Source: Bacillota bacterium | GTDB lineage: Bacteria > Bacillota > Dethiobacteria > Dethiobacterales > Dethiobacteraceae | Reading direction: 5' to 3' | DNA: 7,283 bases | NCBI GenBank assembly: GCA_012841735.1 | Contig: DUUE01000245.1 | Span: forward strand, 1 to 7,283 | Shown here: positions 1 through 5,557 of the stretch, piece by piece | Layout of the letters: each line of letters opens with the position of its first letter | How positions within the stretch are numbered: position 1 is the first letter of the stretch | The notes under the pieces: generated by a model | The model's database searches: none | The model's input: only the letters and a program-made list of their open reading frames with translations | What the model was told of the DNA's origin: nothing | Program-made: the position numbers and the translations under genes

Positions 1-28
1 GGATTTCTCCGGCCTGGGCCGTGCAGGT

Positions 29-48
29 TTCAGCACAGCTGAATTTTT
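29..48 (+). terminator. Possible small intrinsic terminator of an upstream gene
   Basis: TTCAGC (29-34) and GCTGAA (38-43) form a perfect 6-bp stem with a 3-base ACA loop, followed at once by five T (44-48). This could end transcription of a gene lying left of the window. If so, the larger hairpin at 107-149 is not needed for that purpose and is more likely a leader element of glnN. The stem is short and the loop tight, so this is tentative. No coding tail could be recognised in 1-45. Confidence 0.35.
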
Positions 49-62
49 ATCAAAGAAGGCTA

Positions 63-91
63 TTGACAGGCCAGAAAGGTTAGGCTATGAT
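63..91 (+). promoter_or_regulatory. SigmaA-type promoter for glnN
   Basis: The -35 box TTGACA (63-68) matches consensus exactly. A 17-base spacer leads to the -10 box TATGAT (86-91), one base off TATAAT. The predicted start is near A98, giving a leader of about 60 bases before glnN. Nearly all of that leader is taken up by the terminator hairpin at 107-149. Boxes and spacing are seen directly; activity is inferred. The promoter overlaps the candidate hairpin at 69-86, so transcripts from it would lack that hairpin. Confidence 0.7.
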
Positions 92-117
92 AAGTGCATA
101 AACAGCAAAGGTGCTGT
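69..117 (+). promoter_or_regulatory. Candidate ANTAR-type dual-hexaloop antiterminator in the glnN leader
   Basis: The second hairpin is clear: ACAGC (102-106) pairs with GCTGT (113-117) around the hexaloop AAAGGT (107-112), which has A at loop position 1 and G at position 4. The first is weaker: GGCC (69-72) pairs with GGCT (83-86, one G-U pair), then an A-A mismatch and a G-U closing pair surround an identical AAAGGT loop (75-80). Paired hexaloop hairpins with A1 and G4, the second overlapping a terminator, are the known RNA targets of ANTAR proteins such as NasR and EutV. The second hairpin here uses 107-117, the terminator's 5' arm, so the two cannot coexist. Against this, the first hairpin is imperfect and lies within the promoter at 63-91, so it needs transcription from further upstream. 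No ANTAR protein gene is visible in the window. Confidence 0.4.
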
Positions 118-149
118 GGACTTAAAGTCCGCGGCACCTTTTATTTTTT
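107..149 (+). terminator. Intrinsic terminator in the glnN leader (probable attenuator)
   Basis: AAAGGTGC (107-114) pairs perfectly with GCACCTTT (134-141). The stem continues inward through 115-121 with 127-133, including two G-U pairs, to a short A/T loop, for about 15 bp in all. The 3' arm runs into a T-rich tract (139-149, interrupted by one A). The hairpin sits between the SigmaA promoter and the glnN ribosome binding site, beginning about 9 bases after the predicted start. It should therefore stop most transcripts unless an antiterminator forms. It could instead be the terminator of an upstream gene, but the promoter before it favours a leader role. Confidence 0.8.
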
Positions 150-158
150 CAGGAAAGG

Positions 159-2264
159 ATGCTGTTGACGGCAATGAAAGATGTACCGGGTTTGTTTGGC
201 AGTATGGTTTTTAATGATACAGTAATGCAGTCCAGGTTGCCGAAAGAAGTGTACAAGGCACTGAAAAAGACAATGGCTCAGGGGACCCATCTGGAACTGG
301 ACGTTGCCAATGTGGTGGCCAACGCCATGAAAGACTGGGCGGTGGAGAAGGGCGCCACCCATTTTACACACTGGTTCCAGCCCATGACCGGCATCACCGC
401 CGAAAAGCACGACAGCTTTATCACCCCCGATACAGACGGCAGGGTGATTATGGAGTTTTCGGGCAAGGAACTTGTGCGCGGTGAACCCGATGCATCCAGC
501 TTCCCCTCAGGTGGGCTGCGGGCCACTTTTGAGGCCAGGGGATATACTGTCTGGGATACCACTTCCTACGCTTTTATTAAAGACGGGACACTGTGTATTC
601 CCACCGCCTTCTGCTCCTACTGCGGCGAAGCGCTGGACAAAAAAACACCGCTTCTGCGCTCCATGGAAGCCCTTAACAGGCATGCCCTCCGCATCCTGCG
701 CCTTTTCGGCAACAATACAGTGCAGCGTGTCGTCACTACAGTGGGTCCCGAGCAGGAATATTTCCTGATAGACAAAGACATGTATCTGAAGCGGCCCGAC
801 CTGGTTTATACCGGCCGGACACTGTTCGGGGCGCGGCCGCCCAAAGGGCAGGAGCTGGCAGACCATTATTTTGTCAGCCTCAAGCCCCGCGTGTCCGCCT
901 TTATGCGGGAATTGGAAGAGGAACTGTGGAAGCTGGGTGTGCTGGCCAAAACCAAGCATAACGAAGTGGCCCCGGCACAGCATGAGCTGGCCCCCATCTA
1001 CAGTACAGTCAATATTGCCACCGACCACAACCAGCTGACCATGGAACTGATGAAAAGCATTGCCCATAAACATGGTTTGGCCTGCCTGCTGCATGAAAAG
1101 CCCTTTGCCGGTGTCAACGGCAGCGGCAAGCATCTCAACTGGTCACTCTCCACCGATACCGGCATCAACCTCCTGGAACCAGGGGAAACACCTCATGAGA
1201 ATGCACAGTTTTTACTGTTCCTCACTGCCGTCATCAAAGCGGTGGATGAATATCAGGATTTACTGCGCGTGTCGGTGGCCAGTGCAGGTAACGACCACCG
1301 GCTGGGCGCGCACGAAGCGCCTCCGGCCATTATCTCCATGTTTTTGGGTGATGAACTTACTGAAATCCTTGAAGCGCTGGAAACGGGCGCCGCTTATCAG
1401 GGCAAGCAGGCAATGCTGATGGAAGTCGGCGCAACTGTGCTGCCGCATTTTCCCAAAGATATCAGCGACCGCAACCGCACCTCGCCCTTTGCCTTTACCG
1501 GCAACAAGTTTGAATTCCGCATGCTTGGCTCTGCTTTCTCCATCGCCGGACCCAACATTGTGCTCAACACCGTGGTGGCCGAGAGCCTGCGCCAATTTGC
1601 GGATCTTCTGGAAAACGCAAGTGACTTGCAGAGTGAGCTTGCCTCACTGATTAAGGAAACTATCCGCAAGCACAAACGCATCATTTTTAACGGCAACAAC
1701 TATGCCGCTGAATGGGTGCGCGAAGCAGAACAACGGGGACTTTCCAACCTGAAAAATACAGTTGAAGCGCTGCCGGCTTTTGTTTCCGAGAAAAGTATCG
1801 CTGTCTTTACCCGCCACCATGTGTTTACCGCAACAGAGATCCGTTCGCGGTATGAAATCCTGCTGGAGAACTACTGCAAAACATTGCACATCGAAGCGCT
1901 TACCATGATAGATTTGGTGAAAAAAGAAATCCTGCCCGCCTGTATCAGCTATCAAAATGAGCTTGTACAGCTTTTTTCCGGCAAAAAAGCGTGCGGCCGG
2001 TACGACTGCGGTCCGGAAGAACAGCTCCTGGACCGGATTGCCAAACTGTCCGCCTGCGCGTTCAAAAAGCTGAACAACCTTGAAAATATCATTCTGGCAA
2101 CTAAAGGCGAAAGCGATGTGCTTACCTTGGCAAAGTTTTACCGTGACAGTGTCTTTGGTGCCATGTCCGAGCTCCGGCTGCTTGTGGATGAGCTGGAAAC
2201 TGTGATCGCCAAAAAGTACTGGCCGCTGCCCACTTATGCTGAAATGCTCTACAGTGTAAATTAG
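159..2264 (+). CDS. glnN: Type III glutamine synthetase (GSIII)
   Basis: This cytoplasmic enzyme makes glutamine from glutamate and ammonia with ATP, the main entry of ammonium into metabolism. At 701 residues it has the usual GSIII length (about 700) and is far longer than GSI (about 450). Visible family blocks are GPEQEYFL (196-203), a KHNEVAPAQHELAP metal/substrate block (267-280), an HEKPFAGVNGSGKH block (312-325), NDHRLGAHEAPP (378-389) and an NRTSPF...FEFRMLGS block (439-458). The helical C-terminal extension past about 480 is also typical. No frame disruption is seen. The start is slightly uncertain: AGGAAAGG (151-158) abuts ATG 159, while TTG 165 or ATG 174 would leave more room, and homologous sequence begins only near residue 12. 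The gene is visibly richer in G and C than the rest of the window. It is monocistronic, with a leader attenuator and its own terminator. Confidence 0.96.
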   Translation: MLLTAMKDVPGLFGSMVFNDTVMQSRLPKEVYKALKKTMAQGTHLELDVANVVANAMKDWAVEKGATHFTHWFQPMTGITAEKHDSFITPDTDGRVIMEFSGKELVRGEPDASSFPSGGLRATFEARGYTVWDTTSYAFIKDGTLCIPTAFCSYCGEALDKKTPLLRSMEALNRHALRILRLFGNNTVQRVVTTVGPEQEYFLIDKDMYLKRPDLVYTGRTLFGARPPKGQELADHYFVSLKPRVSAFMRELEEELWKLGVLAKTKHNEVAPAQHELAPIYSTVNIATDHNQLTMELMKSIAHKHGLACLLHEKPFAGVNGSGKHLNWSLSTDTGINLLEPGETPHENAQFLLFLTAVIKAVDEYQDLLRVSVASAGNDHRLGAHEAPPAIISMFLGDELTEILEALETGAAYQGKQAMLMEVGATVLPHFPKDISDRNRTSPFAFTGNKFEFRMLGSAFSIAGPNIVLNTVVAESLRQFADLLENASDLQSELASLIKETIRKHKRIIFNGNNYAAEWVREAEQRGLSNLKNTVEALPAFVSEKSIAVFTRHHVFTATEIRSRYEILLENYCKTLHIEALTMIDLVKKEILPACISYQNELVQLFSGKKACGRYDCGPEEQLLDRIAKLSACAFKKLNNLENIILATKGESDVLTLAKFYRDSVFGAMSELRLLVDELETVIAKKYWPLPTYAEMLYSVN

Positions 2265-2277
2265 GTCTAAATACAGA

Positions 2278-2335
2278 AAAGCGTGTTTGCGCCGGCGGCA
2301 GTAACTGCCTGGCAACAAACACGCTTTATTTATCT
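2278..2335 (+). terminator. glnN terminator, possibly bidirectional
   Basis: A perfect 12-bp stem pairs AAAGCGTGTTTG (2278-2289) with CAAACACGCTTT (2316-2327). Inside it, GGCAG (2297-2301) pairs with CTGCC (2305-2309), and GCC (2291-2293) can pair with GGC (2311-2313), giving a tall branched hairpin. The + strand tail is T-rich (TTTATTTATCTTATT from 2325). The minus strand tail also has a T run (TTTTCTG), so the element may serve the convergent DUF3231 gene ending at 2375 as well. Confidence 0.82.
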
Positions 2336-2337
2336 TA

Positions 2338-2355
2338 TTGTACCGCTTGTACCGC
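2338..2355. repeat. Tandem duplication of a 9-bp unit
   Basis: TTGTACCGC occurs twice with no spacer (2338-2346 and 2347-2355), between the glnN terminator and the end of the convergent DUF3231 gene. It looks like a small slippage duplication; no function is apparent. Confidence 0.6.
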
Positions 2356-2374
2356 CGGCCTGCGGGATTGGCGG

Positions 2375-3049
2375 CTAACTGCCCTGATAAAGAGGTACCG
2401 GCCGCAGCCAGCCCTTCAGTTTGCCGTACTTGGCAAGCTGATCAAAAATACCCAGTTCTTCCTGCAAAAACCTTGCGAACATGGTGCGCAGCCTGTCGTT
2501 GGTGGTGATCATTTTTACCGCATCTGCATGCAGATTAAGCATATACTGAATGCCTGTAAAGACAGCCCGAAACATCAGGTTATCTTCGAATACCTCGGCA
2601 TTTCCGGGGGGTCTCACGCTTTTGGGCGGCCGCTCCATTAACGGAATGCCGAAATAATCCAACTCTTTCTCCAGAATGTTAATCTGTTTCTCCAGTGTCT
2701 TGCCGATACCCTTACGCAAGATAAGAGCAAAATCAGGATCCTTGGCATAATGTTCATAAATCTGACTGATCTCCAGCGTATCATACCTGGTGGTTAGATG
2801 GTTGAATAAATGGTAAACTTCTCCCACATTTACCTTCTCGGCAACCCCGGGAGGGGTAAAAGGATAATTGGGAGGAGAGCCGATCCAGCCTTTTGCTTTA
2901 CTGTATTTAACTGCACGGTCAAAAACCATGATTTCATCATCTAAAAATTTACGGAACATGGACCGGATATGCTCCGTAGTCAGTGATGTCTGGATGGCCC
3001 GCAGGTGCATAACAATATTTTCCTGCAGCAGGGTCAGAAATAACTTCAT
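2375..3049 (-). CDS. DUF3231 protein, C-terminal part of a frame-split gene
   Basis: This 224-residue frame carries the rest of repeat 1 and all of repeat 2 of a two-repeat, mostly helical DUF3231 protein. Repeat 1's tail ends in KYSKAKGW (about 49-56). Repeat 2 runs from about 76 to 220, with RPPKSV (about 140-145) and a matching KYGKLKGW (about 207-214). The family, common in Bacilli and Clostridia spore formers, has no established reaction; a coat-like or ferritin-like helical fold is my recollection, not something seen here. The ATG shares its A with the TGA of the upstream frame (TGATG), and no Shine-Dalgarno precedes it, so translation could come only by coupling. The same frame extends upstream as SRRDKFL to a stop at 3071-3073, and DKFLMK aligns with DNLMFR of repeat 2. 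This is the signature of a one-base frameshift in an originally single gene of about 320 codons. TTG 3052 is an alternative start. Confidence 0.75.
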   Translation of the reverse strand: MKLFLTLLQENIVMHLRAIQTSLTTEHIRSMFRKFLDDEIMVFDRAVKYSKAKGWIGSPPNYPFTPPGVAEKVNVGEVYHLFNHLTTRYDTLEISQIYEHYAKDPDFALILRKGIGKTLEKQINILEKELDYFGIPLMERPPKSVRPPGNAEVFEDNLMFRAVFTGIQYMLNLHADAVKMITTNDRLRTMFARFLQEELGIFDQLAKYGKLKGWLRPVPLYQGS

Positions 3050-3339
3050 CAAGAACTTGTCGCGACGGCTTCAAGATTTACAGGCGTGTTTACGCTTTTT
3101 GGAGGACGGCGCGGCAGGTTGATATTCAGCCGGTTCATAAGCTTTTCCAATTCATCTATCTGCCGGTCCATAGGTTTGCGCATTGACATATTTATGATGA
3201 GCAGAAAGTCTTTATCGTGAACGTAGTTTGTGATAATATTAAGCAATTCAACCCAGTCATATCTGACCCGGAGCATATCCCAGAGGTTAAATGCTTCCTG
3301 TGTGTTAAGCTGTGGTTGCTGCTTTACTTTTACCGGCAT
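3049..3339 (-). CDS. DUF3231 protein, N-terminal part of a frame-split gene
   Basis: This 96-residue frame holds the first half of repeat 1: a helix with NLWDMLRVRYDW (about 19-30), a second helix with YVHDKDF, and the RPPKSV motif near residue 79 that recurs in the downstream frame. It then reads out of homology as ATSS and stops. Family members are usually about three times longer, and the missing part lies immediately downstream in the -1 frame. AAGGAAGTG (3345-3353 on the complement) sits well for ATG 3339, which I prefer over TTG 3342. A promoter lies just upstream (3369-3397). Either the gene is a recent pseudogene, or the two parts are made as separate coupled polypeptides, or the sequence has a base error. 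Confidence 0.72.
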   Translation of the reverse strand: MPVKVKQQPQLNTQEAFNLWDMLRVRYDWVELLNIITNYVHDKDFLLIINMSMRKPMDRQIDELEKLMNRLNINLPRRPPKSVNTPVNLEAVATSS

Positions 3340-3368
3340 CAAATCACTTCCTTAAGTAATTGTAAACT

Positions 3369-3397
3369 ATTCTAGCTTTGCCATTAATTAATCCCAA
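3369..3397 (-). promoter_or_regulatory. SigmaA-like promoter for the DUF3231 gene
   Basis: Read on the minus strand, a -35-like TTGGGA (3392-3397) is followed after exactly 17 bases by a -10-like TAGAAT (3369-3374). The predicted start near 3362 leaves a leader of about 20 bases to ATG 3339, including the ribosome binding site. The -35 box matches 4 of 6 bases and the -10 box 5 of 6. I looked for a sporulation sigma pattern and found no convincing match. Confidence 0.5.
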
Positions 3398-3413
3398 TTA
3401 TGCACCAAGACGC

Positions 3414-3432
3414 GTGACAGATTAAATGTCAC
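3414..3432. promoter_or_regulatory. Perfect inverted repeat, possible operator
   Basis: GTGACA (3414-3419) and TGTCAC (3427-3432) form a perfect 6-bp inverted repeat around a 7-base A/T-rich spacer. It lies just upstream of the -35 box of the DUF3231 promoter. The symmetry fits a dimeric regulator's site, but spacing differs from the Crp/Fnr pattern TGTGA-N6-TCACA, and no regulator can be named. A weak hairpin is an alternative. Confidence 0.35.
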
Positions 3433-3453
3433 AGGGTTTTACCTCATGTGTAT

Positions 3454-3489
3454 AAAAAAAAGCCGGCACAGTCATAAACTGTGACGGTT
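3454..3489 (-). terminator. Intrinsic terminator of the lipoprotein gene
   Basis: On the minus strand, CACAGT (3478-3483) pairs with ACTGTG (3467-3472). One mismatch (3466/3484) separates this from a further AACCG/CGGCT helix (3485-3489 with 3461-3465, one G-U pair). Eight T follow (3454-3461 on the complement). The element lies about 68 bases beyond the stop of the gene at 3558-5345 and separates it from the DUF3231 promoter. Confidence 0.82.
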
Positions 3490-3557
3490 CAGTTCAGAAA
3501 ACCGCACCGTTTGGCCGGAACAAACAGTCGCACAAAACAGTTATGCTACCGCTTTGC

Positions 3558-5345
3558 CTATTTAAGCCGCTTTAATTCAGACGGTTTCCAGCTGTCTTGG
3601 ACAGATTTTTCTATAGTCAGTTCGAAGAGTTCTTTTTGCCCGTTATTTTCGCTTTGCAGTAGAACTTTTACCAGATTGGCGCTTTGTGCAGTTGTGGCCA
3701 AATGATTTATACCGCTGCGCCAAAACTGAACCTGACCCACTTCTACTTCCGCCGGCAAAAACCGGTCTGAAAAGAGTTCACCTTTTTGGATGGCTGCAAT
3801 TGTTTCCCCAACCACCTTTTCTATTTCCTGGCGTTCCAATGAAGTGGGAAAGGTACTAAAGCCTGTAACCAGCCAGTTTCCTTCACTTTTAATCAGCTCC
3901 AAAGCATAATCTAAATTTTCTGCTTCACCGTTTGGCGTTTTAAGTTCCACACCGATTATGAGAGAAACGTTGTCATGAAAAAAATTGGTTTCAAATTTTT
4001 TCAGCTTAATCTTCATCATGTATGTGTGGACGGGGTTGGGAACATCTTGCTGAAAAATCAGTTCCATATCTGTATAAGCCCACTGATGCGGTTTGTCAGT
4101 ATTAGTAAAAAAGTTTTTTAATCCAGTTTGGTTTTTATCTCCCTTAAGCTGATAATCATAAAGAGTTGTCATTGCTCCCCGGAGAGTCTGACAAATTTCC
4201 GTTTTGTCATTATGCTCTGCCGGCTCAGAAATTTCTGTGTTTGGCTGCAACAGTTTTTCGGCGACAAAATCCACCTGCTGCCATCCCGGACCGTTTACAT
4301 AGCCGGTAGTACCATCAGGCATAAGACTGATACTGGCGCCAAAAACTTCAAACTTATTTTTTAATTTTCCGTTACTGTCTACTAAATGTAAATAAAAGAA
4401 ATTATCCTTATAGTCTTGCTTTTTTGTAGTAAAGGCAATTTTGCCGTCGGTAACAAATTTAACATCGTAAACATAATCTTCTGTTAAAACAATTACTTCC
4501 TCCGGAACATTAATATCTTTAATATAGTACAAGCCGAAACCTTGGTCACCCACTGCCACCAGCGCCCTTTGGTAGGAGTCTCTAAATCTTCCCGGGATCA
4601 CATTCTTCACAACATCGCCGTGTTTCTCTAAAATTACAGTATTAATACCGCCACTAACCAAATCCCACTGAGTGCCATAGTAATAATTAGCGTCCAGTCT
4701 CCCTTTATAGTATGACTCTTCCCTGGTTTCATAGGCTTCAGTCACTTTTAACGAATCCACATAATAAATGCTGCCATTAGCCAGTTCCGGCTGTTCGGAA
4801 TACAGCTTGTTATCGTTGTCTGGCGACCAAAAAAAATTAATGATAGTTTCCTGAGCCAGTTTTTCTTCCATAATAAGTTTTTCCTTTTGCACATCATAAA
4901 TCGTCAGTCTGCCGCCGCCACCAAAGGCAACTTTGTATCCGCTGCCATTCCATAATGTCTTGGTCACAAAGGGGATATTGGCGGCGACAATTTTCTTTTC
5001 AGCCGTTTCCAGGTTTTCCCGTATAATTCTGACTCTGTCTCCCGGATCCCCCAGAATTACTTGCTCACTACCGGCGAACTCCAACCGCTCCATAAAATAG
5101 ATTTCCTGTCCGTCGGGAGAAATGGTCAAAAGAATGTTGCCCGGCTCCCTCTGTGCCCAAAAATTATCATTGTGATATTTTTGAAAAGGTATCCTGCCCT
5201 CAATTTGCAAGATATCTTTATTATTCTCTTTTAAATAGTCACTATCCTCAACAATATATACCTGGCCTTCTTTAATTTCCTGGTGGCGGCAGCCTACTAT
5301 GAGCATTAAAAATATTATGAACATTAAAAGTATGATTTTCTTCAT
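3558..5345 (-). CDS. Secreted lipoprotein of unknown function, propeller-like N-terminal half
   Basis: This 595-residue protein begins with a lipoprotein signal: MKK, a hydrophobic core (4-17) and lipobox LIVGC with Cys19, so the mature protein should be anchored to the outer face of the membrane. The start at 5345 is preferred over in-frame ATG 5387, because GAAGGGA lies about 7 bases before it and the extra 14 residues would put charges ahead of the signal. Residues about 65-365 contain TolB/PD40-like strand motifs, e.g. LTISPDGQEIYF (73-84), FFWSPDNDNKLY (171-182) and SLMPDGTTGYV (340-350), suggesting an incomplete or divergent beta-propeller. Residues about 385-500 end in GNWLVTGF, a pattern often seen in NTF2-like domains; both domain guesses are inferences. 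I do not recognise the family. It is divergent from the two-component genes at 5558, so it may be a target or an envelope partner of that system. Confidence 0.88.
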   Translation of the reverse strand: MKKIILLMFIIFLMLIVGCRHQEIKEGQVYIVEDSDYLKENNKDILQIEGRIPFQKYHNDNFWAQREPGNILLTISPDGQEIYFMERLEFAGSEQVILGDPGDRVRIIRENLETAEKKIVAANIPFVTKTLWNGSGYKVAFGGGGRLTIYDVQKEKLIMEEKLAQETIINFFWSPDNDNKLYSEQPELANGSIYYVDSLKVTEAYETREESYYKGRLDANYYYGTQWDLVSGGINTVILEKHGDVVKNVIPGRFRDSYQRALVAVGDQGFGLYYIKDINVPEEVIVLTEDYVYDVKFVTDGKIAFTTKKQDYKDNFFYLHLVDSNGKLKNKFEVFGASISLMPDGTTGYVNGPGWQQVDFVAEKLLQPNTEISEPAEHNDKTEICQTLRGAMTTLYDYQLKGDKNQTGLKNFFTNTDKPHQWAYTDMELIFQQDVPNPVHTYMMKIKLKKFETNFFHDNVSLIIGVELKTPNGEAENLDYALELIKSEGNWLVTGFSTFPTSLERQEIEKVVGETIAAIQKGELFSDRFLPAEVEVGQVQFWRSGINHLATTAQSANLVKVLLQSENNGQKELFELTIEKSVQDSWKPSELKRLK

Positions 5346-5412
5346 TTTATCGTCCCTTCTCCGGCCCACCTGGCAGTCTCTAAACATCCCGGGTTACTGC
5401 TGTGTTGATAAA

Positions 5413-5442
5413 ACTATACCGTATTTTACTTCTTTTCTGCAA
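5413..5442 (-). promoter_or_regulatory. SigmaA-like promoter for the lipoprotein gene
   Basis: On the minus strand, TTGCAG (5437-5442) is separated by 18 bases from TATAGT (5413-5418). The boxes match 4 of 6 and 5 of 6 consensus bases. The predicted start near 5406 gives a leader of about 60 bases to ATG 5345, with no evident hairpin. Confidence 0.5.
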
Positions 5443-5450
5443 GTTCACCT

Positions 5451-5461
5451 ACAAGACTTGT
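5451..5461. promoter_or_regulatory. Short palindrome in the divergent intergenic region
   Basis: ACAAG-A-CTTGT is a perfect 5-bp inverted repeat, lying just upstream of the lipoprotein -35 box and before the response regulator promoter. It is well placed for a shared operator. OmpR-type regulators usually bind direct rather than inverted repeats, so linking it to the neighbouring regulator is speculation. Confidence 0.2.
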
Positions 5462-5502
5462 GACTCTATTAACAGGATTCTTGCTGCAAAAAGCGAAGTT
5501 AT

Positions 5503-5530
5503 TTGAAAGGTTCCGGGGCTTGGTTAGAAC
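5503..5530 (+). promoter_or_regulatory. Weak candidate promoter for the two-component operon
   Basis: TTGAAA (5503-5508) is followed after 16 bases by TAGAAC (5525-5530); each box matches 4 of 6 consensus bases. It is the best-placed pair before the response regulator ATG at 5558. Such a weak promoter would fit a regulator-activated operon, but the match is not strong. Confidence 0.3.
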
Positions 5531-5557
5531 ACACCTTGTTTATGGAGTGAAATACTG

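Noticed and set aside
14..36. Sigma54-type promoter upstream of glnN
   Set aside because: TGGGCC...GTGC looks superficially similar to the -24/-12 pattern, but the GG and GC elements are not at the required spacing.
2..218. Plus-strand frame open from the left edge to a stop at 216-218
   Set aside because: It has no recognisable protein motif, runs through the promoter, the terminator hairpin and the start of glnN, and reads glnN out of frame. It is most likely open by chance.
507..1133. Long minus-strand open frame inside glnN (also 1644-2318)
   Set aside because: These are shadows of a strongly conserved glnN reading frame, with no convincing ribosome binding site and low-complexity, His/Phe/Gly-rich translations.
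3049..3075. Programmed -1 frameshifting as the explanation for the split DUF3231 gene
   Set aside because: No slippery heptamer of the X-XXY-YYZ type and no evident downstream stimulatory structure is seen at the junction. A simple base loss fits better.
3369..3412. Sporulation-sigma (SigmaG/F) promoter for the DUF3231 gene
   Set aside because: A GCATA at -35 position can be found on the minus strand, but the paired -10 region (CAAAGCT) matches the CATACTA type poorly. The SigmaA-like pair with 17-base spacing is better.
3481..3705. Plus-strand 74-codon open frame
   Set aside because: It overlaps the 3' end of the lipoprotein gene and its terminator, and has no ribosome binding site or recognisable motif.
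5346..5387. Fourteen-residue upstream extension of the lipoprotein from ATG 5387
   Set aside because: It would place several charged residues ahead of the signal peptide. A good ribosome binding site lies just before ATG 5345, which gives a standard lipoprotein signal.
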